Virus record (IMG/VR): IMGVR_UViG_3300018063_000650
Coordinates: 1 to 36,217 of that record
Source: a virus
DNA length: 36,217 nt
Direction: 5' to 3' (one strand)
Below the pieces are notes generated by a model. That model was not told the origin of the DNA. It saw only the letters and a program-made list of their open reading frames with translations, and searched no databases. Position numbers and translations under genes: made by a program. Within the stretch, counting starts at the first letter, position 1; each line of letters begins with the position of its first letter. Below, one piece after another: positions 14,401 to 21,752 of this stretch.

Positions 14401-16473
14401 TTGAAACTCTTCGGACTCGAAATCAAGCGAGCAACGCAACCAACCTCCGAGGCTACCGAGCCTCCATCTACCGAAACCCGTTCCGAGTGGGCGATAGAAC
14501 CATGCAACGACCCGCTCTGGACCTTCCGAGAACCCATCTACGCTGAGAAACACGTCACCGCACAAACAGCGCAGAGCATCGCTGCGGTCTATGCCTGCGT
14601 GAAGGTGCTGAGCGAGTCCGTTGCTGGACTACCGCTCAAGCTCTATCGCACCCTACCCGACGGCTCGCGCCAGGAAGCGACAGACCATCCATTACATCCG
14701 ATTCTCCGTCGCGCTCCGAACAGCGAGCAGTCCGCCTACGAGTTCTGGGAAATGATGGTCGCGACACGAGCGCTGACCGGAAATGCGTTTGCTCTCGTCC
14801 AGTACAACGGACGCGGGGAAGTAGTTGCGCTTTGGCCTGTTCGCTACGACATGGTGCGCATCGAGCGCGACCGCACGACCAAGCGCCTAATTTACAAGAT
14901 CCGCGCCGGAGGGAAGGAGGAGAGCTACGACCCTGTAGAGGTGTTCCACTACCGCGGTCGCACGGTCGACGGAGTTTGGGGACTCTCCCCAATCTCTTAC
15001 ATGCGCCAATCTGTCGGCACTGCGCTGGCTACCGAGGAGTACGCTGGTCGCTTCTTTTCAAACGATGCAAGCCCCGGGGGTTGGCTCGAACATCCGAACC
15101 AACTCTCCGATGAAGCCGTAAAGCGCTTACGGGAATCCATCAAGGAGAAGAATCAAGGTGCCCGCAATGCTCATTCCCTGATGATTCTCGAAGAGGGTAT
15201 GAAGTTCAACAAGACGCAGATAACACCCGAAGATTCCCAGTTCCTCGAGACCCGTAAGTTCCAAGTCAGAGAAGTAGCCCGCTTCTTTCGCATGCCGCCG
15301 CACATGATCCAAGACCTAGAGCAAGCGACGTTCTCGAACATTGAAGAGCAAGCCCTGTCCTTCCTCGCGGACACTCTACAACCCTGGCTCGTCAGCCTGG
15401 AGCAGACGATCCACAAGACGCTGCTATCTCCGTCGGAACAACAGATCTACTACCCCGAGTTCCTTGTTGATGCCAAGCTCCGCACCAAGACTACCGAGCG
15501 TTTCAGTGCTTACGCGATCGCCCTCAACAACGGATGGATGACCCCGAACGAAGTCCGCGAGCGCGAAAACCTCAACCGCTTCGACGGGGGGGACACCTTC
15601 CGGACGCCACTAAACATGTCTCCGGCTGGAGAAGTCGATCAGTTCTCCCGCGAGATCCTCGGAGTTCTCCGACGCAATAGTGGGCGCAGTGAGCACCGGG
15701 AACACGATTGCCACGAGCACCAGCAAGTGAGCAGCCCTGCCCCATTAGAGAAGCGAGCTCTTCCGGAGCGCGTCTCCCTCTCCCACAACCGGAAAGAAGA
15801 CTTCGCCGGCGTTGCCAGAACGATCCTCGCGAGCGAGATACCCGCGGTCCGTAGGCTACTCGACCAGAATCCCGGGAACCGAGAAGCTCTTCTCTCTTCC
15901 CTGGAGAGATACTACGAAGCTCAGCAGCGTGAAGTAGAGGTGGTACTAGCCCCCGTCTACCGCTCCTATGCCGATGAGATCAGCCGGAGCGCAGCCCAGG
16001 AGGTGAACAAGACGCTTCCTGCCAACGATCGCAAGTTCCGAGACTTCATGGAGAGTGTCATCACTTTGGCTCCCAAGCGGTGGATCGCTGACTCCAGTAC
16101 TCAACTGCGCGCGCTGCTCGAAGAGAACCCCAATCCCGACAGCTTCACGGCTCGAGCCTCCCAACGTCTCGACGAATGGGAGAAGGACCGAGCCGAGAAG
16201 TTTGCTTCCTACGAAGCGAATCGAGTGGGGGGAGCGATAGCCCGAGCCTCATTCATCGCGCTCGGGTTCACCAAGTTAGCCAGCAACACTCCCGAAGGGT
16301 CCTCTTGCCCGTATTGCCATGAACTAAATGGAAAAGTGGTAGGGGTCGGAGACGCCTTTCTCTCCGGGGGAGACACGATTGAGCCGGAGGGTTTGCCTCC
16401 AATGAGAGCCAACATCAACTACAAGAATCCGCCCTATCACCAGTCTTGCGATTGCTGGGTCAGCCCAGCCTAA
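14401..16473 (+). CDS. Portal protein fused to a MuF-like minor head domain
   Basis: A 690-residue protein, much longer than a usual HK97-type portal of about 400-450. Residues 1-420 are a phage portal domain (AVYACVKVLSESVAGLPLKLY, FWEMMVATRALTGNAF, RFFRMPPHMIQDLEQATFSN). Residues 460-690 resemble the SPP1 gp7/MuF domain: long helices, then CPYCHELNGKVV (636 onward) and the closing PPYHQSCDCW with C683/C685, a four-Cys zinc-like motif. In most phages these are separate genes. The portal forms the dodecameric DNA entry vertex; the MuF part would be an internal minor head protein. The start is TTG at 14401, with CGGAGGAAAC directly upstream. Confidence 0.9.
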   Translation: MKLFGLEIKRATQPTSEATEPPSTETRSEWAIEPCNDPLWTFREPIYAEKHVTAQTAQSIAAVYACVKVLSESVAGLPLKLYRTLPDGSRQEATDHPLHPILRRAPNSEQSAYEFWEMMVATRALTGNAFALVQYNGRGEVVALWPVRYDMVRIERDRTTKRLIYKIRAGGKEESYDPVEVFHYRGRTVDGVWGLSPISYMRQSVGTALATEEYAGRFFSNDASPGGWLEHPNQLSDEAVKRLRESIKEKNQGARNAHSLMILEEGMKFNKTQITPEDSQFLETRKFQVREVARFFRMPPHMIQDLEQATFSNIEEQALSFLADTLQPWLVSLEQTIHKTLLSPSEQQIYYPEFLVDAKLRTKTTERFSAYAIALNNGWMTPNEVRERENLNRFDGGDTFRTPLNMSPAGEVDQFSREILGVLRRNSGRSEHREHDCHEHQQVSSPAPLEKRALPERVSLSHNRKEDFAGVARTILASEIPAVRRLLDQNPGNREALLSSLERYYEAQQREVEVVLAPVYRSYADEISRSAAQEVNKTLPANDRKFRDFMESVITLAPKRWIADSSTQLRALLEENPNPDSFTARASQRLDEWEKDRAEKFASYEANRVGGAIARASFIALGFTKLASNTPEGSSCPYCHELNGKVVGVGDAFLSGGDTIEPEGLPPMRANINYKNPPYHQSCDCWVSPA

Positions 16474-16486
16474 ACGAGGTATCCAC

Positions 16487-17113
16487 ATGACCAAACCACC
16501 ATACCCAACAATTGAACGTAGATGCGTCGCCGCGCAGATAGCGATACGAGCCGCTAACCCAGACCCAGAAGCTCCAACTTCCGCGACGGTAGTCGGTTAT
16601 GCGTCAATCTTTGACTCTCCAAGCGCCACAGCAACACCGGACTTCGTTGAAATCATCCGCCCCGGAGCCTTCACGCGGACACTCCGAGAGAACCCCGACG
16701 TTCGCGCCTTCTGGAACCACAACTTGGATTTCATCCTCGGACGCGCGAAGGCCAACACCCTTTCCCTTGAAGAGGACGCAAAGGGACTGCGCTTCGAGTT
16801 GATTCTCCCGGATTCTCCTACGGGACAAGATGCGCGCTCCGCGATCGAACGTGGGGACGTGGACGCCATGTCCTTTGGCTTCATCACTCGCAAGGACGAG
16901 ATGCGGAAGGATCAAGACGGAAGGATCGTCCGGGAGATCTTTGACGTGGACTTGATCGAAATTTCTCCCGTCATTTTCCCCGCCTACGAAGAGACTTCCG
17001 CTGAGCTTCGCTCCCGGGTGGAAGCTGTCCGCGCGAGCCAGGTCGAATCCGTCGATTGGTCGCGCCCCCATCGTATCGCTCTACGCGATCTAGAACTGAT
17101 CTACCGCCAGTAG
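16487..17113 (+). CDS. Prohead protease, HK97 family (S78)
   Basis: A 208-residue maturation protease that cleaves the scaffold part of the capsid protein. Typical features are TVVGYASIFDSP, FVEIIRPGAFTRTL, FWNHN with catalytic His78, ILGRAKANTL, DAMSFGF with catalytic Ser129, and the closing LIEISPVIFPAYE. Length is normal. It follows the portal by 13 bp, and the next gene encodes the capsid protein it acts on. Confidence 0.94.
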   Translation: MTKPPYPTIERRCVAAQIAIRAANPDPEAPTSATVVGYASIFDSPSATATPDFVEIIRPGAFTRTLRENPDVRAFWNHNLDFILGRAKANTLSLEEDAKGLRFELILPDSPTGQDARSAIERGDVDAMSFGFITRKDEMRKDQDGRIVREIFDVDLIEISPVIFPAYEETSAELRSRVEAVRASQVESVDWSRPHRIALRDLELIYRQ

Positions 17114-17133
17114 AGCCCAAGCAGGTTCTCCCT

Positions 17134-17205
17134 GCTCTGTCTGTGTCTATCTCCGAGCGTTGGTTCGGAATAGGGCTCGTCGGAGCCTCAGCCAAATGAC
17201 AGAGC
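17134..17205 (+). other. Potential three-way-junction RNA in the capsid gene leader
   Basis: The 131 bp between protease and capsid genes can form a closing stem GCTCTGTC/GACAGAGC (17134-17141 with 17198-17205) enclosing two hairpins: TCCGA/TCGGA (17152-17156 with 17165-17169, extendable by TAT/ATA) and GGCTC/GAGCC (17174-17178 with 17183-17187). The capsid ribosome site AAAGGAGAT lies 25-30 nt downstream. It may control the high expression of capsid protein or stabilise its mRNA. Confidence 0.4.
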
Positions 17206-17244
17206 GACCGGGAATCCTGAATCAACGCAAAAGGAGATAAACAC

Positions 17245-18435
17245 ATGCCAACACCATTACATGAACAGAAGGACTTGCTCCAAGAGCGAGCAAGGATCTT
17301 TGAGCGGATGAAGGAAGTCCGCCAGAACGCAGAAGCAGAGAACCGCGACCTGACCGCGGAGGAACAAAGCCACTGGGATCAGGGAATGAAGGACATGGAC
17401 TCTCTGAAGCAGAGAGCCGATCGCCAAGCCGCTGAAACTGCTACCGAGAAGGAACTCAACTCCGTAGTTCGTTCCATCGCTCGACCTGAGGTGGGAGAAC
17501 GCACTACCGCTTCCTTTACTTCGACTGCCGAGTACCGGGAAGCCTTCGATCACATGCTCCGCACTGGCAGCGAATCCAAGATGGTCGAGTTCCGGGCCAT
17601 GAGCGTAGGCTCTCTCACCGACGGTGGGTACCTGGTGCCGGATGAATTGCTCAACCGGGTTGCCGAATACGAAGACGCCGCGCTCGGGGTCAACTTCCTT
17701 GTAACCGAGTACGCTGCTTCCCGACCCTTCCAAATTGCCCGAGAAACCAATCGACCCACCGTATCTGGTGTAGCCGAAGTGGGTTCCTACTTGGAGGTCG
17801 GAGCGACTACCAACCTGATCACGTTCTCACCGTTCAAACTCGGCCGAATCGTCAAGGTATCCGAGGAACTGGTCATGGACTCCGTCGTAAGCCTGGACAC
17901 ATTCCTGGCTCGCAAGCTGGGTCAAGGTGCCGGAATCGAGAAGTCCCGACTCTTCCTCTCTGGTACTGGCTCTAGCCAACCGGAGGGTATCCTGACCTCT
18001 TGTACCGAGGGTTCTACAGGTGGCGCGATTTCCGCAACCGTCCTGAACAGCCTGATGTTCTCCGTTCCTCAAGCCTTCCGCATGAACGGATCTTGGGTCG
18101 GACACAGCACCGCTCTGTCCGCTATCCGTGCTCTCTCTGTTGCGGATAACGCGAGCCCGTACTGGACTCTGTCTCTCCAGCCGGGAGAACCGGATCGGTT
18201 GATGGGAAAGCCGATCTACGAAGACGACAACATGCCCACTCACGCGAACGGGAGCAAAGTCCTCTTGTTCGGTGACTTCGCGACTTACGAAGTCGCGTCG
18301 TTCATGCCTCCGACTATTCAGCGCTTGATTGAGCTCTACGCTGGTACTGGTCAAGTAGGCTTCCGCTATACCGAACGCTTCGACGGACACCCGACGAACG
18401 TTCGAGCGATCGCCTGGCACCGCAGAACTTCGTAG
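17245..18435 (+). CDS. Major capsid protein, HK97 fold
   Basis: A 396-residue capsid subunit. Residues 1-75 are a charged, coiled-coil-like delta domain (LHEQKDLLQERARIFERMKE, SHWDQGMKDMDSLKQRADRQ), normally removed by the protease encoded just upstream. The shell part starts around 105-120, with SVGSLTDGGYLVPDELLNRV, and contains typical HK97-fold strands (PFKLGRIVKVSEELVMDS, FLARKLGQGAGIEKSRLFLSG, LLFGDFATYEV). The ATG follows AAAGGAGATAAACAC, the strongest ribosome site in the late operon, fitting high expression. Confidence 0.94.
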   Translation: MPTPLHEQKDLLQERARIFERMKEVRQNAEAENRDLTAEEQSHWDQGMKDMDSLKQRADRQAAETATEKELNSVVRSIARPEVGERTTASFTSTAEYREAFDHMLRTGSESKMVEFRAMSVGSLTDGGYLVPDELLNRVAEYEDAALGVNFLVTEYAASRPFQIARETNRPTVSGVAEVGSYLEVGATTNLITFSPFKLGRIVKVSEELVMDSVVSLDTFLARKLGQGAGIEKSRLFLSGTGSSQPEGILTSCTEGSTGGAISATVLNSLMFSVPQAFRMNGSWVGHSTALSAIRALSVADNASPYWTLSLQPGEPDRLMGKPIYEDDNMPTHANGSKVLLFGDFATYEVASFMPPTIQRLIELYAGTGQVGFRYTERFDGHPTNVRAIAWHRRTS

Positions 18436-18465
18436 TTCATCCCAACTTCGACAAGCTCATGACGG

Positions 18466-18495
18466 ACGCTCTCTGCGCGCGAGCGTAGAGAGCGT
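18466..18495 (+). terminator. Stem-loop after the capsid gene
   Basis: ACGCTCTCT (18466-18474) pairs perfectly with AGAGAGCGT (18487-18495) across a 12-nt loop, about 30 nt after the capsid stop. No clear T-run follows, so it is more likely a partial terminator or an mRNA-stabilising 3' hairpin that sets capsid message apart from downstream genes. Confidence 0.4.
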
Positions 18496-18516
18496 TCACC
18501 AGAGGAGAGCCCCACA

Positions 18517-19326
18517 GTGCCAACAAACCGTCACGATTTCGCGATCCCAGCAGCCACTACAACCCTTGTGGTCTCTCACAATCTGAACGATCCAAGCCCA
18601 TTCTGGGTTCTCTACGACTCTAACGGGGAAGCGTTCTTCCCCACGTCAACGGTCGCGAACAACGCAAATACGCTGACATTTACGCTGTCCCCGCTCGGTT
18701 CGGCAGGGGTAGGCGTCATCGTCTCGATCCGGGACATCACGAACACCACCAATGCGGATTCATTCACGTCCGTCACCCAGGTCACGCAGTTCTTCAACAA
18801 CAGTCACATTCCGACGATTTCCGGCAAGGAGCTCGACATAGCCCTCACCATTGCCGGAGTCACCAGTTCCATGCAGGGCTACCTGGGTCGGCAAATCATC
18901 CAGATTCAGCACGTCGACGAACGCTACAACGGTGATGGTCAGACTTCGCTTCTGCTCAAGCACTACCCGGTCACAGTCACGGGGTCTCTCGCGCCGGTTC
19001 TGCGCCAGGACGGCTCCGCGATCGATGCGAACGAGTACGCCGTAGATCCCGAAACGGGTGTCCTCCAGCTGAAGTACTCCCGCTTCCCGCGCTCCCGCTG
19101 GAACAATCTCGGGGTGGACTACCAAAGCGGATACCCAGAAGTCCCTCAAGACCTCCAATACGCGGCCACTAAACAAGTGGCTTACGAGTGGGGATTGCGC
19201 GGAGACCGCGAAGACATTCGCCTGACCAGTTCAACCGTGATCGGTGTTTTTGCGGACGTGTATCGCACGGACAACTGGGCTCAGGGCGTCAGCGAAGTAA
19301 TGGATAGGTATCGAAGGAGAGCATAG
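18517..19326 (+). CDS. Head-tail connector (adaptor) with N-terminal beta domain
   Basis: A 269-residue protein in two parts. Residues 1-90 are beta-rich (NRHDFAIPAATTTLVVSHNL, TLTFTLSPLGSAGVGVIVSI), like a small decoration-type domain. Residues 95-269 match HK97 gp6/SPP1 gp15-type connectors (SGKELDIALTIAGVTSSMQG, YLGRQIIQIQHVDERYNGDG, YPVTVTGSLAPV, LKYSRFPRSRW). Connectors form the ring under the portal. An N-terminal extra domain is unusual; most connectors are about 100-200 aa. The start is GTG at 18517 with AGAGGAGAG upstream. Confidence 0.75.
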   Translation: MPTNRHDFAIPAATTTLVVSHNLNDPSPFWVLYDSNGEAFFPTSTVANNANTLTFTLSPLGSAGVGVIVSIRDITNTTNADSFTSVTQVTQFFNNSHIPTISGKELDIALTIAGVTSSMQGYLGRQIIQIQHVDERYNGDGQTSLLLKHYPVTVTGSLAPVLRQDGSAIDANEYAVDPETGVLQLKYSRFPRSRWNNLGVDYQSGYPEVPQDLQYAATKQVAYEWGLRGDREDIRLTSSTVIGVFADVYRTDNWAQGVSEVMDRYRRRA

Positions 19327-19515
19327 ATGCCAACAGCAAACATAGAATCCTTCATCCGCGGGGTTCCTACTCGCGAACTTGTCGACTACGAAGTCACCGG
19401 CCCCGCGACCAATGCCGAGGGCAAGCTTGTCGCATCTCTGAAGGTAGACCTTCAGCGATTCAACGCCTATCTACGCGGTGCGCGGGATGCAGTCCGCTTC
19501 CTATCGGGAGCGTAG
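19327..19515 (+). CDS. Small protein between connector and head-closure genes
   Basis: A 62-residue protein with no family recognised (MPTANIESFIRGVPTRELVD, then KVDLQRFNAYLRGARDAVRF). Starts directly after the connector stop and ends directly before the next start, so it is part of the tightly packed late operon and probably real. It may be an accessory head-tail joining factor. Confidence 0.65.
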   Translation: MPTANIESFIRGVPTRELVDYEVTGPATNAEGKLVASLKVDLQRFNAYLRGARDAVRFLSGA

Positions 19516-19851
19516 ATGGCAAAGTTCCCAAGACGCGCAACCAACGCCACGATGACGCTGATAAGCAAGAGCCCAGGGTCACGAAATACGTTCGGTGAAC
19601 GCCAATACTCCCAGTCCACCACTTCCGATGATGTGTTGATGCAATTCACCGATACGCTCGCTGATCCGCCAGCGGGGAACGTCCGTGTTCGTCTAATCAC
19701 GGCTGTTACCGATCCCCATCGCTTGAATCCGCGTGTTGATGACGAAGCGATAGTCGATGGCGTCACCTACCGCATCTTGAGAGTGGTTCCCGTCTACAGC
19801 AAAGGGGAGAAGATCGCCGACAAGTGCGAGCTGCAAGAGAGAGGTGCCTAA
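19516..19851 (+). CDS. Head closure (stopper) protein
   Basis: A 111-residue beta-rich protein with the SPP1 gp16-like head-tail joining pattern: LISKSPGSRNTFGERQY, then VRVRLITAVTDPHRL, a DDEAIVDGVTYRILRVVPV strand pair and a final KCELQE. It seals the capsid after packaging and forms the tail docking face. Its TAA overlaps the next ATG (TAATG), showing tight coupling. Confidence 0.75.
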   Translation: MAKFPRRATNATMTLISKSPGSRNTFGERQYSQSTTSDDVLMQFTDTLADPPAGNVRVRLITAVTDPHRLNPRVDDEAIVDGVTYRILRVVPVYSKGEKIADKCELQERGA

Positions 19852-20213
19852 TGCGAATGAAGGTGTCTGGTGATAAGGAACTGCAAAGAGCGCTCGACGG
19901 GATCGTTTCTGACGTGATGAAGGGACTTCCCGAGGCTGCGCTCGATAGCGTTCAGCTGATGGTCGACTCGGCCAAGGAAAAGGCTCCTGTCCAGACCGGA
20001 CACCTACGCGATTCGATCTCCGCAGACATCTCCGAACAGACTTCTACGTCCGTCACCATCGAAGTGGGGCCAACCGCGGAGTATGCAGACGACGTGGAGC
20101 TAGGGGGACTTCACCGCGCCGCCAAGCCGTTCTTGCGGCCCGCAGCGGATGAGACTGAAACCGCTGTCGTTGAAGACCTCGTAAAGAGGGTCAATCGTCT
20201 CCTGGAGCTGTAG
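19851..20213 (+). CDS. HK97 gp10-like tail completion protein
   Basis: A 120-residue protein matching the HK97 gp10 family: KVSGDKELQRALDGIVSDVM at the N terminus, then VDSAKEKAPVQTGHLRDSI, the signature of the family, and VEVGPTAEYADDVELGGLHRA with AKPFLRPAADE near the end. The ATG at 19851 overlaps the previous stop. It acts at the head-tail interface during tail completion. Confidence 0.88.
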   Translation: MRMKVSGDKELQRALDGIVSDVMKGLPEAALDSVQLMVDSAKEKAPVQTGHLRDSISADISEQTSTSVTIEVGPTAEYADDVELGGLHRAAKPFLRPAADETETAVVEDLVKRVNRLLEL

Positions 20214-20576
20214 ATGCCAACACCAGAAGAATCTCTCGTCTCTCGCTTGCAGACCGATCCCACAGTCTCAGCCCTTGTGGGGGACCGGATTTACCCCGTC
20301 AATCAAGTCGATTCGGCCAACTTTCCGCTGATCGTCTACCAGCGCATTTCTACGGTCCCGTTCCCCGTTCTCGTAGGAACGACCGAAATCCAGTCCGCGC
20401 GCATTCAAATCAGTGCGTGGGCCAAGACCTATTCCGAAACCAAGACCCTGTCCACCGCGATCAAGTCCGTGTTGGACGGGAATAGCAAGACAGTCTTGTC
20501 CAACGAAGCGGACCGCTTCGATGAAGACGTGGACATCAACTACGCAGTTCTGGACTTCATCGTCTGGAACAACTAA
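20214..20576 (+). CDS. Tail terminator protein (DUF3168-like)
   Basis: A 120-residue protein with the DUF3168 tail terminator pattern: EESLVSRLQTDPTVSALVGD, RIYPVNQVDSANFPLIVYQR, ARIQISAWAKTYSETKTLST and VLDFIVW. It caps the growing tail tube to fix its length and joins to the head. The start is the ATG directly after the previous stop. Confidence 0.85.
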   Translation: MPTPEESLVSRLQTDPTVSALVGDRIYPVNQVDSANFPLIVYQRISTVPFPVLVGTTEIQSARIQISAWAKTYSETKTLSTAIKSVLDGNSKTVLSNEADRFDEDVDINYAVLDFIVWNN

Positions 20577-20595
20577 CACACAGGAGACCAACACC

Positions 20596-21009
20596 ATGGC
20601 AGTAACCGCCGTTTCAAGTTTAGGAACCACACTCAAAAGAGAGGGGGTCACGATTGCCAACGTCAAGGGAATCTCCGGGCCATCTCTAACCCGAGATCTC
20701 GCCGACGTCACCAATCTGCTCTCGCCCAACGGATTCGAGGAAGTGATGCCGACGATTCTGCGAACGGGAGACGTAACATTCTCGCTCTCGTTTGACGCCG
20801 GCAACACACAACACACCACCCTGCGGAGCGATGTAGTCGCCGCTGTTGCCAAAAACTTCTCCATCGTATTTCCAGTGCCCGTGTCCGGAAGCCAACAGAC
20901 TCACTCGTTCACCGCGTTCGTAACCAGCTACGGCAACGAGTTTGAACTGGAGTCGGAGATCACTGCTGACATCACGTTGAAGCCGACATCTACGATCACA
21001 GTCACATAA
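20596..21009 (+). CDS. Major tail tube protein
   Basis: A 137-residue protein. The start ATG at 20596 follows CACAGGAGACCAACACC, a good ribosome site; the frame is open further upstream but only as a shadow of the previous gene. The sequence is beta-rich (TVTFSLSF-type strands, VPVSGSQQTHSFTAFVTSYG, DITLKPTSTITVT), as in siphophage tail tube subunits of the lambda gpV/HK97 gp6-tail type. Position between tail terminator and tail chaperone is diagnostic. Confidence 0.85.
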   Translation: MAVTAVSSLGTTLKREGVTIANVKGISGPSLTRDLADVTNLLSPNGFEEVMPTILRTGDVTFSLSFDAGNTQHTTLRSDVVAAVAKNFSIVFPVPVSGSQQTHSFTAFVTSYGNEFELESEITADITLKPTSTITVT

Positions 21010-21027
21010 TCAGAAGGGAGAGCAATC

Positions 21028-21414
21028 ATGCCATTAGTTTCAAAAGCTGACTTTCTCGCAATAGACGATGCTGCCTATGAAGAAGTAGAAGTCGCCAACT
21101 GGGGGAATGTGCGCCTGCGTTCCATGACGGGAGCAGACCGAGACAACTATCTGCGGGCAACCGTGGAAGTTCAATCGGATGGCACCCGGAAGTTCAAGAC
21201 GGAAGACGCAGAAGCCCGGCTTCTCGCCCTCTCCCTGGTGGACGAGAACGGAGTCCCCTGGTTCGACAACGTCGACGAAGGGGTGCGCTTTCTTCGACTG
21301 CGCAACTCAGGCTCGCTTCAGAAAGCGTTCAGCGTGGCCCTCCGTCTCAACAGCCTTGGGGCTGAAGCCGTAGAGGAAGCCGTCGCAAGTTTAGACGCAA
21401 CCCCGAGCAAATAG
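21028..21414 (+). CDS. Tail assembly chaperone (gpG-like)
   Basis: A 128-residue acidic protein (SKADFLAIDDAAYEEVEVAN, GNVRLRSMTGADRDNYLRAT, SLVDENGVPWFDNVDEGVRF) resembling siphophage tail assembly chaperones that coat the tape measure before tube assembly. It ends at 21414; the following frame (-1 relative) is open from 21366, as expected for a programmed frameshift giving a longer gpGT-like product. It lies between the tail tube and tape measure genes, the fixed place for these chaperones. Confidence 0.82.
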   Translation: MPLVSKADFLAIDDAAYEEVEVANWGNVRLRSMTGADRDNYLRATVEVQSDGTRKFKTEDAEARLLALSLVDENGVPWFDNVDEGVRFLRLRNSGSLQKAFSVALRLNSLGAEAVEEAVASLDATPSK

Positions 21415-21437
21415 CTTGGATCAGACTGAGCCTTGCT

Positions 21438-21752
21438 TTGGGGATCCCAACCCGAGAACTCCAACACCGAATCTCTTCAGCGGAGTTCGTGGAATACCTC
21501 GCCTACTTCCAAGTAGAGCCGTGGCCTGAAGAACGCGCAGACATCAACACAGCGATCATTGCGAGCATTCTCGCCAACACCGTTCGTGATTCCAAGACAA
21601 GACCAAAGCCCTTCACCATTCAAGACTTTATCATTCAGTATTGGAAAAACACTGCGCGCGAAGCGACGCAGCAATCCGTAGAACGAATGAAAGCGACGAT
21701 GTCCGCGCTCGCCACAACGCTCGAACGGAGCCTGGACAAAGGGAAACCCTAA
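21438..21752 (+). CDS. Frameshift extension of the tail chaperone (gpGT-like, DUF4035-type)
   Basis: A reading frame -1 relative to the chaperone gene, open from 21366 to 21752. It encodes LGIPTRELQHRISSAEFVEY, LAYFQVEPWPEERADINTAI, SILANTVRDSKTRPKPFTIQDF, the pattern of gpT-like tail assembly segments. No ATG/GTG start or ribosome site precedes it (only TTG at 21438), so it is probably made by -1 frameshifting within 21366-21414. The site is not a canonical heptamer; the run ACCCCG at 21400-21405 is the best slip candidate. Its stop overlaps the tape measure ATG. Confidence 0.75.
   Translation: MGIPTRELQHRISSAEFVEYLAYFQVEPWPEERADINTAIIASILANTVRDSKTRPKPFTIQDFIIQYWKNTAREATQQSVERMKATMSALATTLERSLDKGKP

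Noticed and set aside
21400-21412. Standard lambda-like slippery site
   Set aside because: No X-XXY-YYZ heptamer in the zero frame; the C-run is only a possible slip site.
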